DNA of 64,000 bases from positions 31,865,708-31,929,707 of the forward strand of contig LR990039.1 in the NCBI GenBank assembly GCA_905147135.1. Reading direction: 5' to 3'. The position numbers were made by a program, and so were the translations under genes. Below are positions 22,601-31,859 of this stretch, piece by piece. This DNA comes from Blastobasis lacticolella. Lineage: Eukaryota > Arthropoda > Insecta > Lepidoptera > Blastobasidae. Each line of letters opens with the position of its first letter. Within the stretch, counting starts at the first letter, position 1. The notes under the pieces are model-generated. The model saw only the letters and a program-made list of their open reading frames with translations. It searched no databases and was not told where the DNA came from.

Positions 22601-23201
22601 ACAGTGATATTAAATATTAAAAACTTTTATCTACAAAAAATTTTGCAATATTAAAATATCATAATAATCAAGTTGTTATTCATTTAACTAGTTTTTCTAA
22701 ATCGAGATTTTCTGTAATCACATTTTGGGGATTTCTATAAAGTTCCTGTATTAAGGGCGAATACGATTTACAAATATAAATCCGGTTTTCAACTATCGCG
22801 GTTATTATCACACATTTTAAACTGTCGACGACTATCGTCCCGTGACCACGATGCTAATACACTACTCTTCAACAAAGGTACGCGGTAGGAAACCAGGAAC
22901 ATCACTTTTAACTAAATTATATCTAAGTGAAATATAATTTCGCAATAAAATACAAGTCACTCACAAAGCAATACGCAAAACGAAAATGGTTTAATTTGAT
23001 ACTTAAATATATTTAAAGATTAAATATAATTAAACAAACCTCATGTCCAGCTTTTGTCAAAAGATTGACAACACCTTTTCCTAAAATACTGTGACTTTTG
23101 CCGGGCAGCGGGAAGTATACTAATATTTTGTAAGCATCACAAGAAATTGATATTAACACTAGTATGAGCTGGACCCACGTTAATTTAGCAAGAGAAGCCA
23201 T
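13431..23201 (-). CDS. UDP-glycosyltransferase, eight exons, complete
   Basis: Spliced coding sequence, minus strand: 23201-23040, 20589-20496, 19966-19777, 19566-19369, 14705-14486, 14358-14139, 14058-13839 and 13695-13431. All junctions are GT/AG, phases agree, and the total is 1569 nt (522 residues). Family role: transfer of a sugar from a UDP-sugar to small lipophilic molecules in the ER lumen, the detoxification function of insect UGTs. Seen: a hydrophobic signal peptide (1-23), likely catalytic His37 in KSHSILG, a sequon YNAS, GVIYFSMGSN, WAPQPSIL (354-361), the UGT signature from FITHGGLLSTTE to PVFGDQ (369-397), GAPHLRS, a membrane segment (about 487-503) and a Lys-rich cytosolic tail ending KLKKN, which fits ER retention. 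Length is typical. No lesion found. The subfamily is not determined. Confidence 0.95.
13839..14058 (-). CDS. UGT exon 7 (signature motif)
   Basis: 220 bp, acceptor TTTCAG|AACATC, donor GATAA|GTAAGA. It carries HPNCVLFITHGGLLSTTEAI and GVPVVGIPVFGDQ, the UGT signature that binds the UDP-sugar, followed by KVLADDK. Confidence 0.96.
14139..14358 (-). CDS. UGT exon 6
   Basis: 220 bp, acceptor TTACAG|GATTTG, donor CTAC|GTATGT. It encodes DLKKIMDNAKHGVIYFSMGS, the start of the UDP-sugar-binding domain, then TVLWKFEEALLNLPPNVHIV and WAPQPSIL. Confidence 0.95.
14486..14705 (-). CDS. UGT exon 5
   Basis: 220 bp, acceptor TTTCAG|TTATTATG, donor CCTGAT|GTAAGA, ending in phase 0. It encodes AEKRGVQYQPLDVVKYNASL with an N-glycosylation sequon, ILGNSHVSMGEATRLPQNYK and the domain linker GGYHIDERVKPLPD. 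Confidence 0.95.
15057..16167 (+). mobile_element. LINE 3' portion nested in the inverted-repeat element
   Basis: Plus-strand RT C terminus (VHNINTRNKDKLVAGACRLA .. GQCVRFYNKVPTDIQNLPLN .. SPWD, stop at 15312-15314), then a long 3' UTR and a TTTGATTTGATTTG tail at 16144-16167. A 4-bp direct repeat GACC flanks it (15053-15056 and 16168-16171). The opposite arm of the host element shows the uninterrupted sequence, which confirms both edges. The 3' UTR contains the GGTAGGG-rich minisatellite at 15510-15740. Confidence 0.7.
15510..15740. repeat. GGTAGGG/GGTAAGG minisatellite
   Basis: About 230 bp of degenerate short repeats built from GGTAGGG, GGTAAGG and GGTAGTG. It gives a proline/leucine/threonine-rich shadow frame on the minus strand that should not be taken as a gene. 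It is not the insect telomere unit TTAGG. Confidence 0.7.
17157..17212. repeat. Perfect 21-bp inverted repeat (hairpin)
   Basis: Arms 17157-17177 and 17192-17212 (GGGATTTGGCGCCAAAAGCAT and its complement) are perfect, with a 14-nt AT-rich spacer. A further inverted piece, AAATGCTTTTGGCG, precedes at about 17144. Lies within the centre of the inverted-repeat element. Confidence 0.8.
18606..18820 (+). mobile_element. tRNA-like SINE (RTE-type tail)
   Basis: Begins with a B-box-like GAGTTCGAATCCCGCCCC, continues with GTCATGGAGGTCAGATGGCA and GGCGGACCCCGGGCCC, and ends GCAAAGATGATTATTATTAT. This is a tRNA-headed retroposon with a short repeat tail, common in Lepidoptera. Not a tRNA gene: no cloverleaf around the box. 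It lies in UGT intron 4. From 18821 to 19368 nothing else is recognised. Confidence 0.6.
19369..19566 (-). CDS. UGT exon 4
   Basis: 198 bp, acceptor TTACAG|GTTATC, donor GAGCT|GTAAGT. It encodes LFNAPYIWVSTCEPHWMVLR and LIDEALNPAYNADIMSS, highly characteristic of lepidopteran UGT acceptor domains. The following intron is 4.66 kb and holds the inverted-repeat element and SINE. Confidence 0.95.
19777..19966 (-). CDS. UGT exon 3
   Basis: 190 bp, acceptor TTTCAG|AAAAAATG, donor CGGG|GTATGT. It encodes the acceptor-domain helices (ILEKETDMEMSMLINMML) and FDLVLLEWTFLEFSSG, which corresponds to the conserved FDL(V/I)(I/L)xEW segment of the family. Confidence 0.93.
20088..20285 (+). pseudogene. Possible RTE-clade LINE 3' end
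   Basis: The plus strand ends in CCTACGTTTAGCAAAGGACGGCTATAGACTGAT, which resembles the 3' ends of RTE LINEs (..AGCAGTGG..GGCTGATGATG). Short coding traces precede it. Heavily decayed; in the intron between UGT exons 2 and 3. Confidence 0.35.
20496..20589 (-). CDS. UGT exon 2
   Basis: 94 bp, acceptor TTTTAG|GTCACA, donor GATG|GTATGG, phase 0 to 1. It encodes VTYVTPFVPKKTQENLRVID and SSTLQTMEYD, the conserved early N-terminal-domain segment that follows AGHE in insect UGTs. Confidence 0.93.
21296..21660 (-). repeat. Retroposon 3' end with poly-A tail in UGT intron 1
   Basis: An 18-nt T run at about 21297-21314 (poly-A on the minus strand) is followed by ATGTCATACGGTAGGCAAAC, CACTGCCTATAGACATTAGC and GCGTTGCCCAC, the same family as 8623-8760. 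The rest, to 21660, has no ORF of known kind. Confidence 0.5.
22228..22450 (+). pseudogene. RTE-clade LINE C terminus and 3' end in UGT intron 1
   Basis: The plus strand reads GRPESRWSDDLCKTAHSDWI then EDRSKWRALGEAV, the C-terminal signature of RTE ORFs (compare RPPTRWTDDL and DRSLWRSLGEA in the 38056-40674 copy). It is followed by a piece resembling the mini-RTE (CACTGTTGGACT .. CGCCATAATCTCCATCTCTGGC) at 22378-22443. Confidence 0.65.
23040..23201 (-). CDS. UGT exon 1 (signal peptide, N-terminal strand)
   Basis: 54 codons, starting at the ATG at 23201 (MASLAKLTW) and ending GHE with donor GAG|GTTTGT, phase 0. It encodes the signal peptide, YKILVYFPLPGKSHSILG with the likely catalytic His, and LTKAGHE. 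The equivalent exon at 56103-56249 ends at the same residue and phase. Confidence 0.95.
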
Positions 23202-23286
23202 TTTGAAACAAAAATATTTAGTACAAATTTAATATTTAATTGCATATCTCTGTCCCAATACTCATGTCGGAGTCGTGTGCCACCAG

Positions 23287-23292
23287 TTTATA
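23287..23292 (-). promoter_or_regulatory. Putative TATA box and GATA site of the UGT gene
   Basis: On the minus strand TATAAA lies 86 bp upstream of the UGT ATG. A GATA-type site (plus strand AGATAAGATA, 23305-23314) sits just beyond it. The orphan UGT exon at 56249 also has an upstream GATAAGA string on the minus strand (56361-56367). Positions are seen; function is inferred. Confidence 0.4.
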
Positions 23293-23589
23293 CGTCTGGT
23301 CCTCAGATAAGATAGTGGGCAAGTACGAATTACGTTGATAAAAACTGCCTCCGGCGCGACGTTATGCCAGTCACGGTTACAGGTGGAACAGCATTTACAT
23401 CGGGATGTGAATGAAGTCAATCATAGGTAATTGCGTCTAAAATATCTTGTGTAATTTTTTTAATGTAACTGCTTTGATGCGTCAATTGTTTTGCTCGACT
23501 TGTTTAGTCTTAGCGTTTAGAGTAGATTCCTGAGAATCTAAAACCCTTTATAAGGTAGATTTCCGTTTACGGCTCCGCACGTATGGACT

Positions 23590-23770
23590 CATTACTAATA
23601 ATAAATGCGAAGCTTTGTGTGTATGTATTAACAAACATACCAATCCGTTCATATAAGCGTTTAGGCGTGAAGAGTGTTACCTAACGGATGAACAAATTGA
23701 ACGCAATTGTATAGTTAGTTAGTTAGTTAGGTGCTGGAATAAGACATAGACTACTTTTAATAGACAGGCC
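23590..23770 (-). repeat. MINE-like non-autonomous repeat
   Basis: Starts near TAATAAATGCGAAGCTTTGTG and carries a short GTTA microsatellite at 23716-23730. The layout (TAATATTATAAATGCGAAAG-type end, internal microsatellite) is that of the abundant lepidopteran microsatellite-associated elements. Two relatives are at 29190-29975 and 46385-46570. Confidence 0.4.
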
Positions 23771-24220
23771 GTTTAAAGTGAACATGGCATCTATTGTTAC
23801 TGATAGGCACTTGATAAATATCTGCTCGGCTCTACATCCACGTCACCTTATCCTTATACAGACTCGTAATTTATTTATTTAAATTTCGGTCACCAGCATA
23901 ACACCCATTATAACTTATTACAACAACATGAAGATAGAAGCTCGTCTAATCTAAAATGACGCGCCTCACTATCGCATTGATACCGTCGCGGACGTGGGAG
24001 TTGTTGGGCTTAAGCGACACCACATCGCGTCCCCGGCTGATTTGCGCTACCTCCAGCCCGAGATACCAGTGCGCACGTAGATGCGAGGGGACTGTAGGGC
24101 TTTCGCAGTCAGGATGGGAGCGACAGGAGTTAGATTAGAACCGACAAGAATTCATACATCGAGCCAGTGTGAGGGAGGATAGATACTATACTTGGTGTGT
24201 AAATATATAAAAGATGGATG

Positions 24221-24691
24221 CTATAGACTGCTGTGGTTGGTTCTGCTCCGGTTATGGTGTTCTGTTGGCTCTGCAGTGGGTGTTGTTCCGGGTTGATCCT
24301 GGTCATCTTCTGCGGATTTGTTTGCAGTGCAGGAGGTTGGTAGGCTCTCTGGCTCTGATTCGGAATCCGTTTCCGGTGATTTATATACTTTATCTGCTTC
24401 CCTTTCCATCAGGGTCCTGTTTCGTGCTAATTCCTTCCAAGATTCTTTGGATCTTCTGGTATACTTGTCTATGTCCTGATCTAGCGAGTCCTCCCATGTA
24501 AAGATCGGCCGGCCGACTTTGCGTTTGTTTTCTCTGTATTCTCTGGCTGCGTGCAGTATGTGTGGTGTGTCGCGTCTTATTATGTGGCCGAAATACGATA
24601 GTCTACGGACTTTGATTATTTTTGTGATGGTTTTACCATCTAAGATTCCGTTCCGTTCCAGGTACAACACTAGCCAGAAATGCTTCTGCAA
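24221..24691 (-). pseudogene. LINE ORF C-terminal fragment
   Basis: 156 open codons on the minus strand: KTITKIIKVRRLSYFGHIIR, then YRENKRKVGRPIFTWEDSLD, the (F/Y)GHxxR and KxxVGRP..W motifs found at the C terminus of RTE/R1-type LINE proteins, and a Ser/Glu/Pro-rich tail. The RT core is absent. Confidence 0.6.
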
Positions 24692-24929
24692 GGGTGTATG
24701 TAGGTCATATCAGCGAGAACCAAGTATGGCGTCGCCATCATCGGTAGTTCCGTCGTCTGTACTTGTATTTTGAGCCACCAAGCCCAGCAGATGGCACGGT
24801 TCTCACCCAAAGAGCTGGTGTGCTCCGGATATATATTGGCCTTTGGCTTGGCTATATTAATACCTTGCGCGATTATAACTTATATCATTGAATGAGCGAG
24901 CGCAGCGACCTCGAAATTATTGTAATTTA

Positions 24930-25030
24930 TTAGAGATGTAACGGATATCCGGCCACTATCCGGTATCCGGCCTATCCAGCCGGATACCGGATAATGCGTT
25001 AATATCCGGCCGGATACCGGATAGTTAAAA
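24930..25030. repeat. CCGGATA-rich terminal repeat, left member
   Basis: TTAGAGATGTAACGGATATCCGGCC followed by several ATCCGGC/GGATACCGG units. Together with 27265-27360, in roughly inverted orientation, it could mark the two ends of a 2.4-kb hAT-like element whose subterminal region is built of such units. Confidence 0.45.
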
Positions 25031-25229
25031 ATGTATGAAAAGCCCATAAAAGTGATTTTGCTCATCGGAAATATATGCCCTTCTGTAGCAGTCGAGTAAA
25101 AAGTAGTATCAAAACGTTTAAAACCCATAAATATTAATCAAAAAACTATTGATTATGTCGGCATCGGCAACTATTCTACTCGTATCGTTCATTTGGTAGG
25201 TTAGCAAAAATTATTAATAGTTTTCTGGT

Positions 25230-25470
25230 CTCTTCTTTTTGCACTATGCCTTTTCCATTAGCTGGAGTCTGCTTCCTCCATTTCTTTCTATTTTGAGCAG
25301 TAGCAGCGTCAATAATGTTGTCCTTCAGGTCCCGTTGGTTCGCCGTCAGCCAGGTGGCGTGTGGGTGTTTTCCGCGTCAGCGAGTCGTCGTCGCCAATTT
25401 TAGGTCTACTTGCACTAAGGTGATCTTTGGGGCGGCGGAGCACATGCTCACACCATCGCATTGAGCGTTC
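25230..25470 (-). pseudogene. LINE C-terminal scrap
   Basis: Minus-strand traces MRWCEHVLRRPKDHL and NRKKWRKQTPANGK correspond to the GHVxRRP and NRxKWR motifs near the C terminus of RTE-type proteins, in two frames. Very decayed. Confidence 0.45.
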
Positions 25471-26430
25471 TTAAATTTTCTCGGGCATAGGTGTGACTTT
25501 GTAACAAAATTTGACCTTATTACACTTTTTAAACTCTTTTATTTTAAATATATTTTGGAATTCCGAATTTATTTCATTAAACATTGTACTGTAAAGGTGA
25601 TTTGAAGTATTCGATTCTGAAATGAATGAGGCCATTTTTTTGTCAATGTTTGCTGAAAATGATTTCCGCCGCTTTTTAGTGACGAGTCTGTATTTAATTA
25701 TATGTGGTTTCAATACTATTTTTGCGGGCAACTCTACACCTATTCCAAAATGATCAGATCCAAGACAATTCAGGACAAACCTGTTGGATACCTCACAATC
25801 ACAAAACATATTATCAAGACAAGTTGATGACGATTTAGTGACTCTAGTGGGTTCCAAAAATTCGTTTCTGAGGTGAAAAGATCCGAACAACGACATCAAT
25901 CTCTTGCATCGAGAAGAATCGTCCAACATATTAACGTTAAAGTCTCCACATACCATGACGTATTTCTTACTACTAGTAACTTTTATTAGAACCTCTTCCA
26001 TAATTTCCTCAAAATTTACGAAGTCACACGGAGGTCTGTAAATGCACACAGTTATGTAAGATGGCAATTCAATGCAGGATAATTCAATCGTTTGTTCAAC
26101 AGATAGACCGGTTATGTCTTTGCGCTCTTTGTATTTTAAACAATCTTTTACCATAATTAGGGAGCCACCATGTATTGCTCTCTGTCGCATGTAACTGCTA
26201 GCAATAATGTAACCACCAAATTTAGGACATATAGACGTCGTAGTGAGCCAGTGCTCGGTTATGCATAGAATATTGACATTGTTATCATCTAAAAACAAAC
26301 TTAATTCTGATGATTTGCTAGCCAACTCTTGAATATTTTGATGTATTAAATTGAGATGATTATGCTTTAGTTTTAAGCAGGGTTTGGCTATTGTCGCAGG
26401 TATTAGTTTAAATTTGTACTCAGTGTACAT
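25471..26430 (-). pseudogene. LINE ORF2 endonuclease domain (RT missing)
   Basis: 319 open codons from the ATG at 26430. An APE-type endonuclease is recognisable: NLIHQNIQELASK, LCITEHWL, VCIYRPP, VMVCGDFNVNML and a terminal CLGSDHFGIGVEL, so the key Glu, Asp-Phe-Asn and Ser-Asp-His motifs are all present. The frame stops soon after the domain and no reverse transcriptase follows. The ORF2 start overlaps the ORF1 end by 28 nt, as in CR1/Jockey-group elements. Confidence 0.75.
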
Positions 26431-26924
26431 GGCTCTGTAATTGATTCACTATTTAATGTAATGTCACTATTTAAAGTAATGTTACTATTTAATGTAATGT
26501 CACTATTTAATGTATTGTCAATAGAATTATATGTAATGTTACTTTGAAAAATATTATAGGCTAGTAATCTAGCGAATATTAGCTTTTCTTTGATTGGGAT
26601 ATATACATATTGTTTGTAATACACACAATGTGTAACAAATTTATTTAGCTTGTGCAATAAATTATTTAAATAATAAATATAATTATTTTGCTTATGGTTA
26701 AAGGACCTGGAATATGGTAAGGTACAAATTATTACTTTTCCTATGTTTTGAATACTATTTAAAATGTTATGAAAATTAATGACGTCATTCTTTTTATAAA
26801 TTAAACTATCACCTAATGCTACAATTAATGAGTCAGAACAGTTAAATTTATTTTTCTTAATTTGCATTCCTAACGTGGGGCAACAGGGTGACCCGCTGAT
26901 TTTTGTCGTGTGTAGTTGTGACAA
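26403..26924 (-). pseudogene. LINE ORF1 with esterase-like segment, N-terminally truncated
   Basis: The minus-strand frame holds SDSLIVALGDSLIYKK (a G-D-S motif of SGNH-type esterases), VIICTLPYSRSFNHKQNNYI and a stretch ending YIPIKEKLIFARLLAYNIF, then several SDITLN repeats. Esterase-bearing ORF1 proteins are known in CR1-like LINEs. It precedes and overlaps the endonuclease frame. The 5' end of ORF1 is missing or altered. Confidence 0.6.
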
Positions 26925-27264
26925 GTGCTGTTTAGTATTATAATGTACTTAGTGTAATAATTTAAAGTCAATCAAGATATATATTTATATTATAGATATG
27001 AAAAAATATTATCCTGGATTAAAATATGAATTTCTTTTTAAAATTGTAATTATTATACGATGTCGTTTATCCTCTACGATGCTGTGGGCTAATGTGTAAG
27101 CCGGTATTTTGAAACTATCAATCCGTATGAGGGCGGAAGAATTGTTCAATTCAACGTTCAAATTATTCACATTAAACGAAAACATTAAATTACATAAACA
27201 CATGCAGTCGTATAAAGTCCCACGCCGCGATTACAGCTTGCACAAACTTGTTCAGAGACTATGA

Positions 27265-27360
27265 CCTGTGAATATCCGGCCGCCGGATATCCGGCTATCC
27301 GGCTAGGAGGCTGGCCGGATATCCGGTATCCGGTATCCGGCCAAACAACTATCCGTTTAA
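27265..27360. repeat. CCGGATA-rich terminal repeat, right member
   Basis: AATATCCGGCCGCCGGATATCCGGC and further units, ending GGCCAAACAACTATCCGTTT. Partner of 24930-25030. Between them lie only LINE remnants; no transposase is seen. Confidence 0.45.
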
Positions 27361-27429
27361 TCTTTATAATTTATCCATTAAAACCTTGCGCGATTTAAAT
27401 AAAAATTTCCGTAAAATCAGCAATATGAC

Positions 27430-28050
27430 GATAGCGCCTGGCTATCTCATACCTCATCAGATATGAGCAACGTAATCGAGCATTGTAGAAATCACATTTA
27501 TGCTGATGACACAAGTTTATATTTCTTTTAAACCAGCAGAGACTAATGTAGCAGTAGATATGTTGCGTGCGACCTGGAGCGATTAGCCGCTTGGTGTGAC
27601 AGGAATTGTTTACTTTTAAATCAGATAAAAACAAAATATATGTTATTGGGGTCTAGGCAACAAGTTGCATGTGTGGCAGGCCGTAATCCGGTAATTTCAA
27701 TTAAAGGTGTCCAAATCAACCGAGAAAAGGAAACCCGCAACCTAGGTCTGAAATAAGATGAAGATTTGCACTTTGAGGGGATGTTCTTGATACAATTCGC
27801 AACTGCTTTTATCGATTGAAAGTACTATATCGCATACGGGATTTTTTATCAGTTGACTTGCGTGTCAGGATATGCGACTCTCTAGTGCTGTCTAAGTTGG
27901 AATACGGAGACGTTGTCTATGGACCTAGACTGTTGACACGAACAGACAGAGCTGTACAAAGGGTGCAAAACGCTTGGGCCCGTTATTGCTTTTCGGCTAG
28001 ACATAAGGAAACCGACAGAAAAATTCGGCAAGCCCCCGACCAAGTGTAGA
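27430..28050 (+). pseudogene. Jockey/CR1-like reverse transcriptase remnant
   Basis: Plus-strand pieces: HIYADDTSLYFF (the catalytic A-D-D box), LERLAAWCDRNCLLLNQIKT, YMLLGSRQQVA, NREKETRNLGL and, after frameshifts, LSKLEYGDVVYGPRLLTRTD. The RT N terminus and a proper C terminus are missing. Confidence 0.7.
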
Positions 28051-28079
28051 TGGATACAATTCGGAGTGGGTTGTCCTCA

Positions 28080-28260
28080 GAGCAAAATGTCCTCGTTGGA
28101 AAAATGTCCAATGCGCAAAATGGCATGGTAGCAAAACGTCCTCAATTGAAAAGGTATTCCATTAAAAAAGCAAAATGTCCTTATTACAAAACGACCGCAA
28201 TTTAAATGGTCATGGAAGCAAAACGTCCGCAATTAAAAAGACTACACTACTAGTATAGGA
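28080..28260. repeat. Short repeat array of GCAAAATGTCCNCAATTGAAAA type
   Basis: About six imperfect units with the core AGCAAAA(T/C)GTCC are dispersed over 180 bp. No coding content. Nothing else is seen up to 28366. Confidence 0.5.
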
Positions 28261-28366
28261 CCTAAATAGGCCGCAAAAGATGAAGTTGGCCTCCCAAAAT
28301 GTCGAAAATCGAATCGTTTTGTGGTCAATTGATTAAAAAGTAGCTTATTTTTTATTTTATTTTATG

Positions 28367-29043
28367 CTATCCACGCATTTGACCGCCATCTCCCCTGGTG
28401 GTTAGTGACAATGCGGAAAATGGAGCATGCCTGTCTATGAACAGCCTATTCACTCTAGCCTTGAAGGCGTCCAGATTACAGTGATCAGGGAACACACTCG
28501 CAGGCAATGCGTTCCATTCCTTAGCCGTTCGCATTATAAAGGTTGAACCAAAGTGGCTCGTACGGATAGCTGGAAGATCCACGTCATAAGGATGAAGCAC
28601 TCGCCCGGATCGCGTTTCCCGATGGCGGAAAGGGGCCGGCGGAATGAGGTCGTCGGTCGACTGTTTCGCATACTCTCCGAAATGCGACCTGTAGAAGACC
28701 GACAGACACGCAACCCTGCACCGATGCTCGAGGCTCTGCAGCTTAGCCTCAATTAATTGCGGATCACAAATTAGTTTCTTTGCACGTTTTTCCACCGAAT
28801 CCAAAGCGGCCAGTTGGTGTTTGGCTGATTCATCTCAGAGATGGCAGCAGTACTCCATGCATGATCGGACTTGTGCTTGATATAACTGAAGCAACTGCTT
28901 TGAGGTGAAGTACCGCCTGACCTTCGAGAGGATACCAAGTTTCTTGGCTGCAGTCTTAGCTTTGGATTCGATGTACTGTCCAAAATTAAGATTGGTTGAT
29001 AGCTCAACACCAAGGAGCTGTAAGTTGTCGGTAATTTCCACAA
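28367..29043 (-). pseudogene. Jockey/CR1-like RT C-terminal half
   Basis: The minus strand reads EITDNLQLLGVELSTNLNFG, LSKVRRYFTSKQLLQLYQAQ, SCMEYCCHL, then after a frameshift near 28820 DSVEKRAKKLICDPQLIEAK and AKEWNALPASVFPDHCNLDA. A second, shorter copy of the same family is at 46630-46925 on the plus strand. Confidence 0.75.
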
Positions 29044-29189
29044 CTACATTCCGGAAGAGCCCAAGCCCAGGCAGAGTATTGCGCCTGCTTCAGCGCGACG
29101 GCACTCAAGGTTTTATGGTCAAAAATAACATTCTGGAAGTCCTAAGAAAAAATAGGGGCTAACTTCATACTGCCTTGTATATATGTAAG

Positions 29190-29975
29190 ACTAGCAGCCG
29201 CCCCGGCTTCGCACGGGTACCACTACGGGTACACTGGTTACTCTCAAGCGAAAATTATTCGATTCCGCACACGACCGCTGCGTAGGGAGCCGACCGCGCG
29301 AGTGAGCCGCGCAGCACTTTATTTCTTGACATTGACTCCCCTCCCGTACCCCGTACCTAGATAGCCGAGCGGACTGAGCGGCGAACACGCGACTTTTTTC
29401 TAATATTTACTATTTTAAACTCGTGATATCTTTCGAATGGAATGTCTGAATTGAATAATTCAAAAAGTTATATAAAGGTATTGAAGCAGTCGTGAATATG
29501 AAGTAATTGATTTTGATAAGGATTTATACCAAGGTACAAATAAAGAGCGTTTTTTAGCGGCGGCATTTCAATTAAATTTTGAAAATAAAAGAACACTTAT
29601 TGTGACATAACTATAATAGTTAGACATATACTGTCGCGACACTTTTTGTAGATAATGATGTGTTCTGCAAAGTCGTAGTACATTATTTTGTCCTATCATC
29701 AATAGTTTTCGCAGCACACGCGATGTAAGGAATTTTTTGGGTATTTTTTTACACCTTGGGTTACATTATTGGAGTTTTATTAATGATCCGTAATTTTTTA
29801 GAAAATATAATATAGCCGATGTCACCCGGGGATAGTGTAGCTTCCCAACGGTGAAAGAGTTTTTGAAATCGGTTCAGTAGTTTCGAAGCCTATTCAATAC
29901 AAACAAACAAACAAACAAACAAAAAATCAAACCTTTCCTCTTTATAATATTATATTAGTATTAGTATTAGTATAG
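29190..29975 (-). repeat. MINE-like / possible Helitron-related non-autonomous repeat
   Basis: Opens with CTAGCAGCCGCCCCGGCTTCGCACGGG, contains a CAAA microsatellite (29899-29923) and ends CTCTTTATAATATTATATTAGTATTAG. These are the hallmarks of a very abundant lepidopteran repeat often called MINE. No ORF. 29976-30300 shows nothing recognisable. Confidence 0.5.
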
Positions 29976-30302
29976 ATATGCATGTGTAAAGTCAGTATAA
30001 CTACCAAACCGCGCAGCCGACCGGAGATGGAGAAAAAGAAGTGGATGCTTGTGGTGGTTGTGGTACTTGTTGGGGGCCCTGCAAAACTGCCTTATGATCT
30101 CAAGCCAAATGTATGCGTAGTCCCTGCACGTACTTAAAGTACCGGAGCTAGTGACCCATCATTGACATACTCTCGTCAATATCAACATAAACTGAAATAA
30201 TTAGGTTCACACCACAAACAACATCGTCAGCCAATTAAACATCTATTTTTCTATATACCTACGTTCATACATTTCTGGCATTACAAATCAGTCTTTAACT
30301 TC

Positions 30303-30386
30303 GTTTGATAGCCAATAAGACAATGATTACCTCTTACAGATATTAATTAAATACAGAAGTTATCATTGTCTTATTAGCTATCAAAC
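30303..30386. repeat. Near-perfect 25-bp inverted repeat
   Basis: Arms 30303-30327 and 30362-30386 (GTTTGATAGCCAATAAGACA .. and its complement) match at 24 of 25 positions around a 34-nt spacer. It could be a small MITE or a transcribed hairpin. Confidence 0.75.
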
Positions 30387-30519
30387 CGCGAAAACCGAAT
30401 CAAAATCGATTAGGTATTTATGTAGTGAAAAGCCTGAAAAGTATGAGCGTATATGGAAAAATATGGGGTAGTTCGATACTTGCGGTTTAAAAAGTATGAA
30501 TGTTTGTACAATTGTTCTG

Positions 30520-31800
30520 TTTTATATTCCAGATTGCATTCGACGGGTCAAGATCGATTTGTCGTCCATGCTGGCAGCGTATTAAGAACGGCTTGAGTCA
30601 TCCACACACCCCCGCCAATCGTTTCCTATTAAATACTTCGAGACGATGTGTGAAAGACAACTGTCCAACCTTAGAACTTCGTTCTACATCCGTTACGATG
30701 TAGGCGTATCTGTTGAGCTATTATCAGTTCTACATACCACCTCTTGCTCGAATCTGTCAAGACCATTTGAGAAACATGACTTGGACCATAGCCTCCTTCT
30801 GAAGGAGGCTATGCTTGGACAGATCTCTTTGAAAATGTCACTCGCCGTCAAAATGATTGTAAAATATTGAAGATATATACAAAGGTACTAAAAAAAATAA
30901 GTCAGGTCGACTTGAACGACTTAAGTCCAGATGTCCTTTATTTTTGGACTGGTGTGAGTCACCAACAATTTAATGCCATTTTAGAAGAAACTCCATCTTT
31001 ACTAGAACATTCCACCGCAAAAACAATCTTGAGAAATTATTTGAGCAAGATAAGAAACGGTGAACCAAACCGAAGACTAGCATCTATTTTTGGAATGCCT
31101 AGATCCACTATTCAATTGAGAATAAAACAAGCAAGAGAATGTCTGAAAAATGAGTACATTCCGCGGCACCTAGGATTCGAGCCTATTACCCGAGATGAAG
31201 TCATAATAGCAAGTAACAGAGTGTTACCGAACCATGTTTTTGGAAGCGAAGATCATTCAAAAGCAGTGATCCTTTTAGACGGCACTTATTTATTTGTTCG
31301 TAAAAGCTCGAACTTCCTCTTTCAGTGCCTGAGCTACAGCTTACGTAAGTACACCAATCTAATAAAGCCATTCATGATAGTCTGTGCAGATGGCTACATT
31401 ATAGAGGTCACTGGACCCTACCATGCTAGAAATATTGCGGCAGATATTAGGTAACCATAGCTACCACCTGTAAGATGCTCCTATACGGTGGTTTTTGGAA
31501 AACGACGACGTAATGATCCTGGACAGAGGATTTCGCGATGCGTTAGTTACTGTGTGCATAGGAGTGTGGATTTACGGTATTTACCCCTCAGGCGGTGACT
31601 AGAAATAAAACTCTATTGAGCGCCCAGGCTGCAAATAAAACCAGACTTGTGACAATGGTGAGATGGGTGGTTGAGACGGTGAACGAAAAAAGAAGCTGTA
31701 TTTTAAAATATTTAGATATAGAAATTTGAATAATATACCAAATGCAATGACGGATTTTCGTATAGCTGCAGCGCTTATAAACGCAACCCATGAGAGCTAC
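30520..31800 (+). pseudogene. ISL2EU/Harbinger-like DDE transposase, broken
   Basis: An N-terminal Cys pair (ICRPCWQRI) near 30560 is followed by the main frame 30867-31454: LYFWTGVSHQQFN, a helix-turn-helix-like stretch (LASIFGMPRSTIQLRIKQAR), AVILLDGTYLFV (first catalytic Asp), SLRKYTNLIKPFMIVCADGY (second Asp). After a frameshift come ENDDVMILDRGFRDAL (with a further Asp) and MVRWVVETVNE with DFRIAAALINATH. This order is that of the ISL2EU type of DDE_4 transposases. Frameshifts and stops after 31454 make it inactive. The terminal inverted repeats were not found. Confidence 0.75.
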
Positions 31801-31859
31801 AGTGATAGGTGCACAACCGACAATATCTACGGCAACTTGAGTCGGCTAGTCGACTTTCT

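Noticed and set aside
28080..28260. CRISPR-like array
   Set aside because: Units are degenerate and irregularly spaced, and the window is clearly eukaryotic.
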